Positions 6,765-14,770 of a stretch of 22,124 nucleotides of DNA are shown one piece after another (position 1 is the first letter of the stretch; every line of letters begins with the position of its first letter). Made by a program: the position numbers and the translations under genes. The notes below the pieces were generated by a model, which saw only the letters and a program-made list of their open reading frames with translations, did no database searches and had not been told where the DNA came from. Source of the stretch: Guillardia theta CCMP2712 (taxonomy: Eukaryota > Cryptophyceae > Pyrenomonadales > Geminigeraceae); contig NW_005434394.1 of assembly GCF_000315625.1 (NCBI RefSeq), positions 11,741 to 33,864 of the forward strand, read 5' to 3'.

Positions 6765-9728
6765 ATGTACGAAAAGAACAACATCTACCTGGAACGGGCT
6801 GCACCCTATGAGCACTGGCAGAATGGCAGAGCAGAATCTGGGATCTATTCATTAGACACCAGAACTCGACTCGCCATAATCCATTCCAATGTGCCGAAGA
6901 ACCTGTGGCTCAACGCAATCTATTACAACGCTGAAATCGAAAATGCATTCTTACCTATGAGCAGAGGATCAGACATGAGCTGCTACGAAGCGTTCACAGG
7001 GAAAAGACCAAACGCGGAGAAATTTCACCCATTTGGATGCCTGTGCTATGTCCATGTGTTAAAAGACAGGAGATTAGCACAAGGAAGAGACAAAAAGCTA
7101 GGACCTACGGCAGAAGTCTGTGTATTCCTTGGATTCGCCCACCACCTAGGAATGAAAGGATTCCTCGCAGCGTCTCTAAATGGCAAACAACTCTACGTCA
7201 CAGAAAACAACATAAGCTTCAATGAAGAAGTGTTTCCTTATCGATTCTCACACCCTGAAGATAAGACATGGAAAATACCATTCGGAGCTTGTAACGATTT
7301 CGGAGACGACAATGTCACCATACTCAATCGAGCAGGTGAACGGTTAACAGAGATGTCAGGATCATCAGACTCAGAAGAAGAGATGATAGATAAGTCACAT
7401 CACAGAAACCGACGTATGACAACAACTTACAAGAAATCACCGGCACCAACCTCCGATACGCTTCATCTTGAAGAAGACGATGACCTTCGACAGGACCCGA
7501 AAGTAATCGAGTTGGACACCTCGTTGGAGGTAGACAACCACTTGACAAGATCCTGCGAACAAACATCAGTCGTCAGAGAAAGCGAAATAGAAGAAGAACC
7601 AGTCATCGATGAAGGATTATCATCCCTCAACAAAGAGCTGGCAAGCCTTCAAGTTGAGACTCATAATAGCGGAGAAAAGGATTTCAGATGGGATTTAATC
7701 CCCGGAATACCTAAGAATCAACTACGGTCAGGGAAAATAGTCAACAAAGACACCGAACAATCTGGTGACTCTGACAATGAATTACCTGGAGACCTAGAAG
7801 AATTCGCAACCTCCGACTATGTGAATAACATAGGCGTACCACACCAATTCCAGGCATCATCGAAAATGCAATTCTGCGGTGTCATGGTCGATTGCTTCAA
7901 CACGTCTAGACATACAACTGGGTGGTCACACGGACCAGCACAGAGAAATATCTACGACGAAAACCACTACAACCAAGAAATCGATACATTGATGTCATTC
8001 CTTCGAGAATGCAAGAAAGATGAGAAAAGAGAATACCGGATACAGCGGACACAGTTATTCTACACAGCCCTACTCACCGCAACGTCAGCCGTATCAACTG
8101 GAAAGGACGAACCTAGCATCAAGGAAGCCTTACATGCTACCAACCCAGAACGGAATCAATGGATAGCAGCCATACAATCAGAGGCAAAATCATGGGAATC
8201 TTTGAAAGTTTTCGAACAAGTCGAAGAAATACCACAGGACAGAAAGAGCATTGGTTGCAGAATCATCTTAAAGCGAAAAAGGGGAGCGCAAGGAGAAATC
8301 CTCAAGTATAAAGCACGAGCCATTATCCAAGGATACAACGCAGTACAAGGCACCGATTACCTGGACTCGTTCTCTGCCACAGCAAACCCCGTCACAATCA
8401 GACTTCTCTTGATTGTAGCTCGAGCAAAAGGATGGCGTATCCGCTGTCAAGATATACCTACAGCATACCTCACAGCTTTCTTACCCACCGAAGTATACAT
8501 CAGGACGCCGAAAGAATTCCAAGAGTTCTGCAACATCCATTCAAAATTCCTCAAGATACTCAAATCAGTATATGGTTTACCAAGCAGCGGGCGAAATTTC
8601 TGGAAGAAGCTATGTCAAGACCTTCGCGAATATGGCTTCACGCCATGTACAGCAGACGATTGTCTCTTCTTGTATCGTGACAAACGAGGGGGAGAAATCA
8701 TAGTCGCGCTGGTGGTCGATGACATAATTCAAGCAAGCAACGACGAAAATCTTTTCACATCATTCGATGAATTCATGAACAACACAAAAAGATACAACAC
8801 AACAACAGACAATGATCTGAGCTTCTATTTGGGAGTTGCCTACACCAAAGATTCAACCGACAACCTTGTCAGCAATCAACAAGCTTACATCGAAAAGTGT
8901 TTGCACAGATTCAACCTAGATGGGATAGACCCAACAGGCAAAATCACAACCCCAATGGACCCAAAGTTCACAATTGAACCAGAGGATATCGACGAACATG
9001 CACCTGAAGACCTTGTCAAGTTGTACAGAAGCCAAGTTGCTAGTTTGATCTACATCGCAGCATGGACACGACCCGAAATAAGCTACGCCGTATCACTGCT
9101 TTCCAGATACCTCACTTGTCCTACCAAGAAACTGTTAACGGCAGTACACAGAGTTTATGCTTACCTCAAAGGCACAAAAAACTTAGGGATCAGATATACT
9201 GATCAAGATAGCGCTGGACATGACAAGATGCACTTGATCGCCTATTGTGACAGTTCAGACGCAGACTGCAAGATTACGAGCAGATCTACCGGCGGATATG
9301 TCATTTTCCTCAACGGAGTACCAGTATCATGGAAATCTGCAAGGCACAATATCGTTTCGTTATCCACCATGGAGAGCGAATACGTACAATGCACCTTGAC
9401 AGCAATCGAGATTCTGTACTTACGTGAAACACTCGAATTCATGGGATACAAGCAGAAGACAACCATATGCTATCAAGACAATGCTGCTTGCATCAAGTTG
9501 AGCGAGAATCCTGTGCACAAAAGTCGATCCAAACATATCAAACGACGCTGGCACTTTATCAGAGAATGCGTCGCAAGGAAAGAAATTACCTTGGAACCCA
9601 TCAATACGAATGAACAGATAGCGGATATCTTCACGAAACCGTTACCTGTGGATCAATTCCTTTATTTAAGAGACCAACTCTTAAATATCCCTGAAAGCGA
9701 ACGCTATCAGCGAAAGAACAAAAGATGA
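6765..9728 (+). CDS. pol: Pol part 2: C-terminal integrase, reverse transcriptase, RNase H
   Basis: The product is 987 aa. It opens inside the integrase, with the catalytic Glu at E24 (QNGRAE). Its distance from D621 of the previous ORF gives D,D(35)E spacing exactly if one base is added or re-read between them. An integrase C-terminal region and an acidic linker follow. The copia-type reverse transcriptase (RVT_2) runs from about residue 455, with first Asp D563 (QDIPTAYL) and catalytic VVDD at D652-D653. RNase H residues are D829 (YCDSSDAD), E870 (STMESEY), D905 (QDNAACIKL) and D954 (ADIFTKPLP). All catalytic residues are present and there is no further break. The Met at 6765 is just the first Met in this frame, not necessarily a used start. 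Confidence 0.93.
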   Translation: MYEKNNIYLERAAPYEHWQNGRAESGIYSLDTRTRLAIIHSNVPKNLWLNAIYYNAEIENAFLPMSRGSDMSCYEAFTGKRPNAEKFHPFGCLCYVHVLKDRRLAQGRDKKLGPTAEVCVFLGFAHHLGMKGFLAASLNGKQLYVTENNISFNEEVFPYRFSHPEDKTWKIPFGACNDFGDDNVTILNRAGERLTEMSGSSDSEEEMIDKSHHRNRRMTTTYKKSPAPTSDTLHLEEDDDLRQDPKVIELDTSLEVDNHLTRSCEQTSVVRESEIEEEPVIDEGLSSLNKELASLQVETHNSGEKDFRWDLIPGIPKNQLRSGKIVNKDTEQSGDSDNELPGDLEEFATSDYVNNIGVPHQFQASSKMQFCGVMVDCFNTSRHTTGWSHGPAQRNIYDENHYNQEIDTLMSFLRECKKDEKREYRIQRTQLFYTALLTATSAVSTGKDEPSIKEALHATNPERNQWIAAIQSEAKSWESLKVFEQVEEIPQDRKSIGCRIILKRKRGAQGEILKYKARAIIQGYNAVQGTDYLDSFSATANPVTIRLLLIVARAKGWRIRCQDIPTAYLTAFLPTEVYIRTPKEFQEFCNIHSKFLKILKSVYGLPSSGRNFWKKLCQDLREYGFTPCTADDCLFLYRDKRGGEIIVALVVDDIIQASNDENLFTSFDEFMNNTKRYNTTTDNDLSFYLGVAYTKDSTDNLVSNQQAYIEKCLHRFNLDGIDPTGKITTPMDPKFTIEPEDIDEHAPEDLVKLYRSQVASLIYIAAWTRPEISYAVSLLSRYLTCPTKKLLTAVHRVYAYLKGTKNLGIRYTDQDSAGHDKMHLIAYCDSSDADCKITSRSTGGYVIFLNGVPVSWKSARHNIVSLSTMESEYVQCTLTAIEILYLRETLEFMGYKQKTTICYQDNAACIKLSENPVHKSRSKHIKRRWHFIRECVARKEITLEPINTNEQIADIFTKPLPVDQFLYLRDQLLNIPESERYQRKNKR

Positions 9729-9781
9729 TATTCACAAAGAAACCTATCTCTCTTAGGTAACTTTGATGAAAATAAATCACA

Positions 9782-9925
9782 ATGAAAACACAAATTTACC
9801 TCGCTTTTGAGACCGATGTAACTATGCTTGGGGAACAAGCTACACTCTCAAATCAAAGCGGAATGACAGTGATAGTTTCTGAAACAACTGCACCACGAAC
9901 ACTGTTTGGCATTCCTGAAAGTTAA
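9782..9925 (+). CDS. Possible small ORF, 47 aa, after pol
   Basis: It begins MKTQIYLAFETDVTML and ends TLFGIPES, then TAA. Composition is protein-like, but nothing is recognised. It starts 53 bases after the pol stop, and its end overlaps the 18-bp palindrome at 9915. Without other copies of the element I cannot tell whether it is conserved; it may be chance. Confidence 0.15.
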   Translation: MKTQIYLAFETDVTMLGEQATLSNQSGMTVIVSETTAPRTLFGIPES

Positions 9926-10695
9926 CTTTCAGTGGATAGTTATACTTTGTTTGGAGGTACAGGTCAGGACATCACACAATCATGGAGAATGGAGTAAGAG
10001 TTACATAGCACAGCTTCCTCACATTCGTGGGCTGATGCGATAACCTGACATACGTCATGATTATCCATCAGGGCGATGGCGCGTAAATACATCCACCAGG
10101 GTGTATGAAACGTACTCTTACGGACAAACTTACCAAATCTATGATGGTATGTACGTACACACGACTCAGTTGTGTATGTGGCGCCATCTTACCTGGTAAT
10201 AACAGTTTGCCGTCGGCCATGCTGATCTCTAGACACAGCAATGGTTGCTCTAAACTTCCATTTGAAGCTAGTTGATATTGCAAAAGAGCAATATCAGGGT
10301 TATTTCTGCCTACCCACACAGTCAGCAGTGTGTTTAAAGATGCAGAACAACTTCTTATTACCTCAAATATGTTTCACGCACTTCTTATCACACGTTCTGA
10401 AACGTGATGATGAGAAACGTTGAGACATGTGTGGAAACCTCGTGATCTGTTCACTTGGAGAGCTTTGAAGGCTGGTATGAGCAAAGATCTCGAACCTTCA
10501 CAAGGGTACAACAAGGGGAACTCACCGTTCTCGACCATTGACGAAAAGTTGGTTCCGCCATTTTCGCTCGATTGGTACCTTTTCGTGAAAGGTCACGTAG
10601 ACCCTCATACCGACATTGGGACCTATGGGTTGGCCCGATGCTGTATGCTATCAAACAAATGCTCTCATCTTCGGTGACGACACGCAAGTTTCGAG

Positions 10696-10705
10696 CAAGG
10701 GGGAG
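10696..10705 (+). other. Polypurine tract
   Basis: CAAGGGGGAG, purines apart from its first C, ends exactly where the 3' LTR begins. This is the expected site of plus-strand priming and helps fix the LTR boundary at 10706. Confidence 0.85.
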
Positions 10706-11165
10706 TGATGTTGTACCCATGACATCGTTGCACTTGTAACGATGCAACAGCATCATGCCGAAATAGCAAAAACTATAAGGGCAATATGAAGTTTTATGTG
10801 GAATACCTCAGGTACCGTGTCGGGTACATTTTGGTACTTCATCAGGCAAATACCGACTGTCATGTGTACCATGCCCAACGTGGCAGGGCGCATCTTGTAC
10901 GGTGGACCTGGCGGCTAGTCGTAAACTCAGTACATACGACAGGTAGAGTACTATGAGGATGAGACTTGACCGTACCATAGCAAGATCATTTACGACACTA
11001 TTTAAGCTCAGAGAGGAGCGGACACCTTCGCTGCTCGTTTCCTCGCCACTCTTACACATCAGTCCCTCATACGTTATCTTGCTCTGCTGATACATAAACA
11101 AATCTAGCTTCATTCTTCATTCTCCCAAGCACACCTTGCTACGTTGTGGAACAAGTCTCACATCA
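10706..11165 (+). repeat. 3' LTR (460 bp)
   Basis: The length equals that of the 5' LTR. The single difference I found is A at 10746 against G at 3150. A 101-residue open frame on its minus strand is identical to one in the 5' LTR simply because the LTRs match; it is not evidence of a gene. Confidence 0.96.
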
Positions 11166-11170
11166 ATGAA
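11166..11170. repeat. Target site duplication, right (ATGAA)
   Basis: Exact repeat of 3105-3109, directly after the terminal CA of the 3' LTR. Confidence 0.93.
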
Positions 11171-11940
11171 CGCCTTCAGATCCGACCGTCGTTGAACCGT
11201 CAGTGATACTAATGGCAGGAACTGCAAAGTTGCGTCCCGAGTCTGACGGTCAGTCGGGTATCGCCGATCATGGGCCATCGCTTGCTGCTGGACAGCAGGC
11301 TGTGATCAACTTAGCTCGGCTGAGCTGCAACACTACTGATGATTTCCGAAGTCACAGTCAGGTACCACCGTGACGGTAAAACACACTGTGACAACTTGAA
11401 TTCATTCATCGGCAACCCGAAGTTCAACGGTTGAGGCTTCAAGTCATCAGCCTTCCGAAGTTCCGAACAACCTGGCAACTTGGAGGGCCCGGCGCCTCGC
11501 CACCGGTGACTCGCCGGGACCGTGACGTCAGGCCAGTGTGCCGGGCCGTGCAGCCGCGTGACTGCAGCCGCGGCCGGCGCTGTGACAGCCCGGAAACTTT
11601 GAACCGTGGCCCGGGGTGAGGGGACCGTCGGCCCTGTCCGACCGGCCGGGAAATCACCGTACAGTAGTACTACAGGTGAAAAAATGCTTTATACTTTACT
11701 CAAAGTTAAGTGAAAACAACTAGGATACATGGACTGGGAAGCAGCATCCGAGCCGAAAGGTTACGGTTAGTCAGGTCAGTGACAGCTGTAGTCAAGAAGA
11801 TAACGTGCTGTAGTAAAGTCCGGAAGTTGACGATGAAGAGGTCATATGGAGGCAGGTTCGGGTTCCAAAACTTGGATAGGTTGCAATTTGAAGCTTTAGC
11901 GAGAATTTTCAAATACTTTCCGATCTGTACAGGCAATTGC
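11171..11940. other. Intergenic: degenerate GTGAC-rich DNA and a GC island
   Basis: The right flank of the insertion. It contains CACCGTGACGG near 11367, CACACTGTGACAAC near 11384, CACCGGTGACTCGCCGGGACCGTGACG near 11500, and AAGTTC/AACTT words. A GC-rich block spans about 11485-11630. Open frames here are short and low-complexity. No gene is recognised. Confidence 0.45.
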
Positions 11941-12110
11941 TGTGAGGGGTGGAAACAGATACTCCGCGGGGTAGGGGGTGGTGATTTCCGAGTGGAAATT
12001 TACGTGGAAGTCAGGTTTCGTACCAAGTCACGTTACCCCCAAAGAGTTCATCCCCAAGTTTACTACACAACAAGAAGTCGTTAACCGCTCCCTCGTGACC
12101 TCAAGTCCCC
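11941..12110 (+). repeat. G-run motif block upstream of repeat copy 3
   Basis: GAGGGGTGGAAACAGATACT and GGGGTAGGGGGTGG lie at 11943-11980. They are followed by CCAAAGAGTTCATCCCCAAGTTTACTACACAA at 12039-12070, close to the word at 568-593 ahead of copy 1. Confidence 0.45.
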
Positions 12111-12165
12111 GCCCTCTCCCTACATCACCCGCAGCAGACCTGACCCCACAGCACCCTCGTCGCAC

Positions 12166-12486
12166 ATGCTCATGCTGCAGCCTTCCTTCGATCTCCTCTC
12201 CCTCTCCCCCCTCTCCTCCCCTCTCCCCGCCTCCTCCCATCCCCTCCTCGACGACTCCAGCTCCGACGGCTCCGACTCCGACTCCGACCTCCAGCTCGCC
12301 GAGGTACTGCGACCTTCGTCGCCTGTGTCAGCCAAGAGGATGAGCAGCGAGGAGGGGGCGAGGGACAGGAGGAGCGGGCCGTCGAGGGAGCGGCAGCTTG
12401 CGGCGCTGAGGCACTGCATCGAGCTTCTGGAGCGAGCAGAGCGGCCGGTGGTGTACGGGGCGACGGGGGAGGCGATACGGCTGTGA
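12166..12486 (+). CDS. Repeat-encoded hypothetical protein, 106 aa, copy 3
   Basis: Same length and unrecognised family as the other copies. It differs from copy 2 by Ser to Pro near residue 21 and Glu to Gln near residue 43, plus four silent changes. The Ser-Asp tract and the RERQLAALRHCIELLERAER segment are intact. AATAAA lies 100 bases past the stop although the intervening sequence differs, so the signal is preserved while the spacer is not. Confidence 0.45.
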   Translation: MLMLQPSFDLLSLSPLSSPLPASSHPLLDDSSSDGSDSDSDLQLAEVLRPSSPVSAKRMSSEEGARDRRSGPSRERQLAALRHCIELLERAERPVVYGATGEAIRL

Positions 12487-12585
12487 AGACGAGGGACGAA
12501 GATACGTGAACGCAACAAGCTGATCGATACTGTGTCATGAAGATGTACAGAGGATGTAGATATAGAGCCACGAGCAAGATGTATG

Positions 12586-12591
12586 AATAAA
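12586..12591 (+). terminator. Candidate poly(A) signal AATAAA, copy 3
   Basis: It sits in the shared context GCAAGATGTATGAATAAAA, as in copy 1. Confidence 0.4.
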
Positions 12592-12592
12592 A

Positions 12593-13004
12593 AATACCAT
12601 GCCTGCAAAGATCCTGTTGTACTATTTGAGGTCCATTTTGGTTCGAGTTTGCCTTATCTACTGCTAGATTAGCACATGCTATGATCGTGTACTTTTGATG
12701 TCTTCATGATATATTTGGAGTGAGTGCTGACATGTTTGGGAGAAACACGTATTGCATGACAGTCGATGAACTGAAAACTACAGGCATCTTCGAGTGGTTG
12801 GGCAGAAGTGATGAATTTTTCCGGTGATGATGATTGTTGTTTCCATGAACAAGCCACAAAGCACCTTAGTCTAACGAGCAGACAACTGGTCTGACGATCC
12901 ATGTCCTCACAAGAAAGGGCCTTGTTTGGTGGACTGCATTAGATTCAGAAGAAGAAAGATATCTATGTAATCATCGAAGCTGGAAGAACTCCTGATGAAG
13001 TTGA
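12593..13004. other. Spacer between convergent repeat copies 3 and 4
   Basis: Sequence with more A/T and no recognisable gene. It is the loop of the large inverted repeat formed by copies 3 and 4. Confidence 0.5.
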
Positions 13005-13044
13005 CAACAATACTGCAGCCGCATGATCTCCATTGATCGTGTCT

Positions 13045-13050
13045 TTTATT
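13045..13050 (-). terminator. Candidate poly(A) signal AATAAA, copy 4
   Basis: TTTATT on the plus strand reads AATAAA on the minus strand, 85 bases past the copy-4 stop. Confidence 0.4.
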
Positions 13051-13134
13051 CATACACCTTGCACATACCTCCTATCTCTACATCCTCTGTACACCCTCTC
13101 TACATCCCGCCTCCCTCCAACCCTCTCCTCCTCT

Positions 13135-13455
13135 TCACAGCCGCATCGCCTCCCCCGTCGCCCCGTACACCACCGGCCGCTCTGCTCGCTCCAGAAGCTC
13201 GATGCAGTGCCTCAGCGCCGCAAGCTGCCGCTCCCTCGACGGCCCGCTCCTCCAGTCCCTCGCCCCCTCCTCGCCGCTCCTCCTCTTGGCTGACACAGGC
13301 GACGAGGGTCTCAGCACCTCGGCGAGCTCGAGGTCGGAGTCGGAGTCGGAGCCGTCGGAGCTGGAGTCGTCGAGGAGGAGGTGGGAGGAGGCAGGGAGAG
13401 GGGAGGAGAGGGGGGAGAGGGAAAGGAGATCGAAGGAAGGCTGCAGCATGAGCAT
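13135..13455 (-). CDS. Repeat-encoded hypothetical protein, 106 aa, copy 4
   Basis: Same length and layout as the other copies; family not recognised. It carries the most replacements of the four: Pro to Leu near residue 26, Met to Arg and Ser to Gly around residues 59-61, and Arg to Trp near residue 68. The C-terminal 38 residues are unchanged. An in-frame Met at 13512 would add 19 residues not shared with copies 2 and 3. Confidence 0.42.
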   Translation of the reverse strand: MLMLQPSFDLLSLSPLSSPLPASSHLLLDDSSSDGSDSDSDLELAEVLRPSSPVSAKRRSGEEGARDWRSGPSRERQLAALRHCIELLERAERPVVYGATGEAMRL

Positions 13456-13519
13456 GTCGGACTGTTGTGGGTGAGCGTGTGTGGTTTGGAAGGCGGTGGG
13501 GGAACCTGACACTTGAAGG

Positions 13520-14074
13520 GGGGGAGGCGACAGGCCTCTTTACCACACACCAACTCAGTCCGGCTTGTTACCACACTGTGACAGCCATCCGGTACAGAAC
13601 GGAAATTCCGCCAGGTCTCAAGCTCTTTACCACACCTCTATAAATATTTTAGTCCAGCCCCCTCGTGACCTGGTCGGCGTTCCCTGAGCGGAACTCGTTG
13701 CGGAACTTCCCGAGGCCTCGGAACTCGGAACAATAATATAGCTACTGCCAGATATAGGCCACTGTGACAGCCGCTGAGCCGCTCCGACGATCCGGTCGGA
13801 TTATCGGATGGTCCGACTCTGGGGCCAGCGCCCCCGTACAGGGGCGGCGGGTCCAGGAGGGCCGCCGAGCCCCGGCGGTCAGATCATCATGGCACACCAG
13901 AACGGTACTGTCACAGTACTACTGTCGGACCCGGTGACCCGTGGGCGTCAACTTCTCAGTGACTCAAAATTGAGTTAAAGATCACCAGTCACCCGGTCAC
14001 CGTCCTGGTCACGGTAACTCGTAAAGTTTTCAGCACTGATTTACTAAGTTCCGAAGTTCGGCATGATGATTTAC
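13520..14074. other. Intergenic, GTGAC/GTCAC-rich, no gene
   Basis: It contains CACACTGTGACAGCC near 13571, CACTGTGACAGCCGCTGAGCC near 13760, and a run of CACCAGTCACCCGGTCACCGTCCTGGTCACGGTAACTC at 13984-14021. TTTACCACAC words recur near 13538, 13562 and 13625. No coding or RNA gene is seen. Confidence 0.4.
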
Positions 14075-14300
14075 CCGGGCCGCCCGCCCGGCCCGCGGCT
14101 GCCCGCCGCCGGGCCGGCCGACGGACGGCCGACCCTCTGGCCGCGGAGTCCCCGGGGCCCCCGGGAGCCTCGCCGGGTCCCGGAGTTGTCCGGAGTCCGG
14201 ACAGGCTCCGGGAGTCCGATCCGATCGGCCGGGGGCCCGGTGGTACTCCGAGTCCGGACTCGGCCCGGGCCGGCGGCGCCGTCACTGAGACTGTCGGAGG
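14075..14300. other. GC island
   Basis: CCCGGGCC, CCGCCGGGCCGG and CCCGGGGCCCCCGGG words dominate. Open frames on both strands are Pro/Arg/Gly low complexity. Confidence 0.6.
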
Positions 14301-14339
14301 CTCCAAGAGCTTCCCAGCCCGGATTTCTTCCTGGTGGGT

Positions 14340-14490
14340 CAGGGACCCCATCAACTCGATCACCCCACCCCTAATTTCTCTTTTCATATCCACCCCTCCT
14401 AGAATTTACCTGATAAAAGGGGTAGTGGAATAGGATAACTGAGTACCCTACCCCAATAAAATCTTCTCGTACCCCACCCCTTTGAGTTCG
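14340..14490 (-). repeat. Inverted G-run/TACC motif block
   Basis: On the minus strand it reads AAAGGGGTGGGGTACGAG, GGGGTAGGGTACTCAG and AGGAGGGGTGG. These are the same word set as at 430-515 and 2115-2210, but here in the opposite direction and 270 bases upstream of the large gene. Confidence 0.4.
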
Positions 14491-14658
14491 CAAAGTTGTT
14501 GAGGGAGACCAATAGAGGAACGCGATGGATGTGCGAACTGGGAAGGGGGGAGGAGAGGAGGAGAGGAAGAGAGGCGGTAAGAGGAGAGCATGAGAGGCGA
14601 CTAGAGTGACAGGGACAGGAGGAAGACTCATAGTCAGAGGCTAGAGAGAGAGAGAGCG

Positions 14659-14685
14659 ATGATGAAGAGCAGCAGCATCGAGATG
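14659..14685 (+). other. Possible 5' coding exon of the GREB1-like gene
   Basis: ATGATGAAGAGC begins a nine-codon stretch that ends at a GTAACC donor (14686). A pyrimidine-rich acceptor CCTCTTAG ends at 14755. Joining them gives a phase-0 intron of 70 bases, and the frame continues RDWTT into the Met at 14771. The joined model avoids the in-frame stop TAG at 14753. Plausible, but not provable without transcript data. Confidence 0.3.
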
Positions 14686-14770
14686 GTAACCTTTGGAAAG
14701 GCCGTCGAAGTTGGAGCTGCAAGGAATGACGCGAACTAAGAGCTGATCCTCTTAGCGAGATTGGACAACC

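Larger units (their letters stand above)
9729..10705 (+). other. Long 3' segment of the element between pol and 3' LTR
   Basis: These 977 bases hold no long ORF. They contain a perfect 18-bp palindrome CTGAAAGTTAACTTTCAG at 9915-9932, a 9-bp stem with 6-base loop at 10273-10296 (GATATTGC / GCAATATC core), CACGTT-CTGA-AACGTG near 10394, and ACCTTT-TCGTG-AAAGGT near 10577. The density of short perfect stems suggests a structured RNA region, for example for packaging or dimerisation, but no known element is recognised. Confidence 0.45.
3110..11165 (+). mobile_element. Ty1/copia-type LTR retrotransposon, full length, 8,056 bp
   Basis: The element has two 460-bp LTRs, a 5-bp target duplication, a PBS candidate, gag, protease, integrase, reverse transcriptase, RNase H and a polypurine tract. 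Integrase precedes reverse transcriptase, which defines the Ty1/copia (Pseudoviridae-like) order rather than Ty3. By eye the LTRs differ at one base only (G at 3150, A at 10746), so insertion is recent. The gag-pol reading frame is broken twice, by UGA at 4675 and by a one-base frame change near 6750-6765, so this copy is probably not autonomous unless those sites are recoded or are sequence errors. A 977-bp segment without a long ORF lies between pol and the polypurine tract. Base composition is A-rich, unlike the GC-rich host gene to the right. Confidence 0.97.
12120..12592 (+). repeat. Dispersed repeat, copy 3 (carries 106-residue ORF)
   Basis: The leader matches copy 2 and the ORF is full length. 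Immediately after the stop, about 50 bases have been replaced by unrelated sequence. The tail from TGTACAGAGGATGTAGATATAG to GAATAAAA then matches copy 1, so copy 3 looks like a mosaic of the two subfamilies. It faces copy 4 tail to tail. Confidence 0.7.
13005..13512 (-). repeat. Dispersed repeat, copy 4 (inverted, carries 106-residue ORF)
   Basis: On the minus strand this copy matches copy 1 closely: CAGTCCGAC before the start, the same 3' tail, then AATAAAAGACACGATCAATGGAGA and CTGCAGTATTGTTGTC beyond the poly(A) hexamer. Confidence 0.7.

Noticed and set aside
11850-11870. tRNA B-box-like GGTTCGGGTTCC
   Set aside because: No matching A box or cloverleaf could be formed around it.
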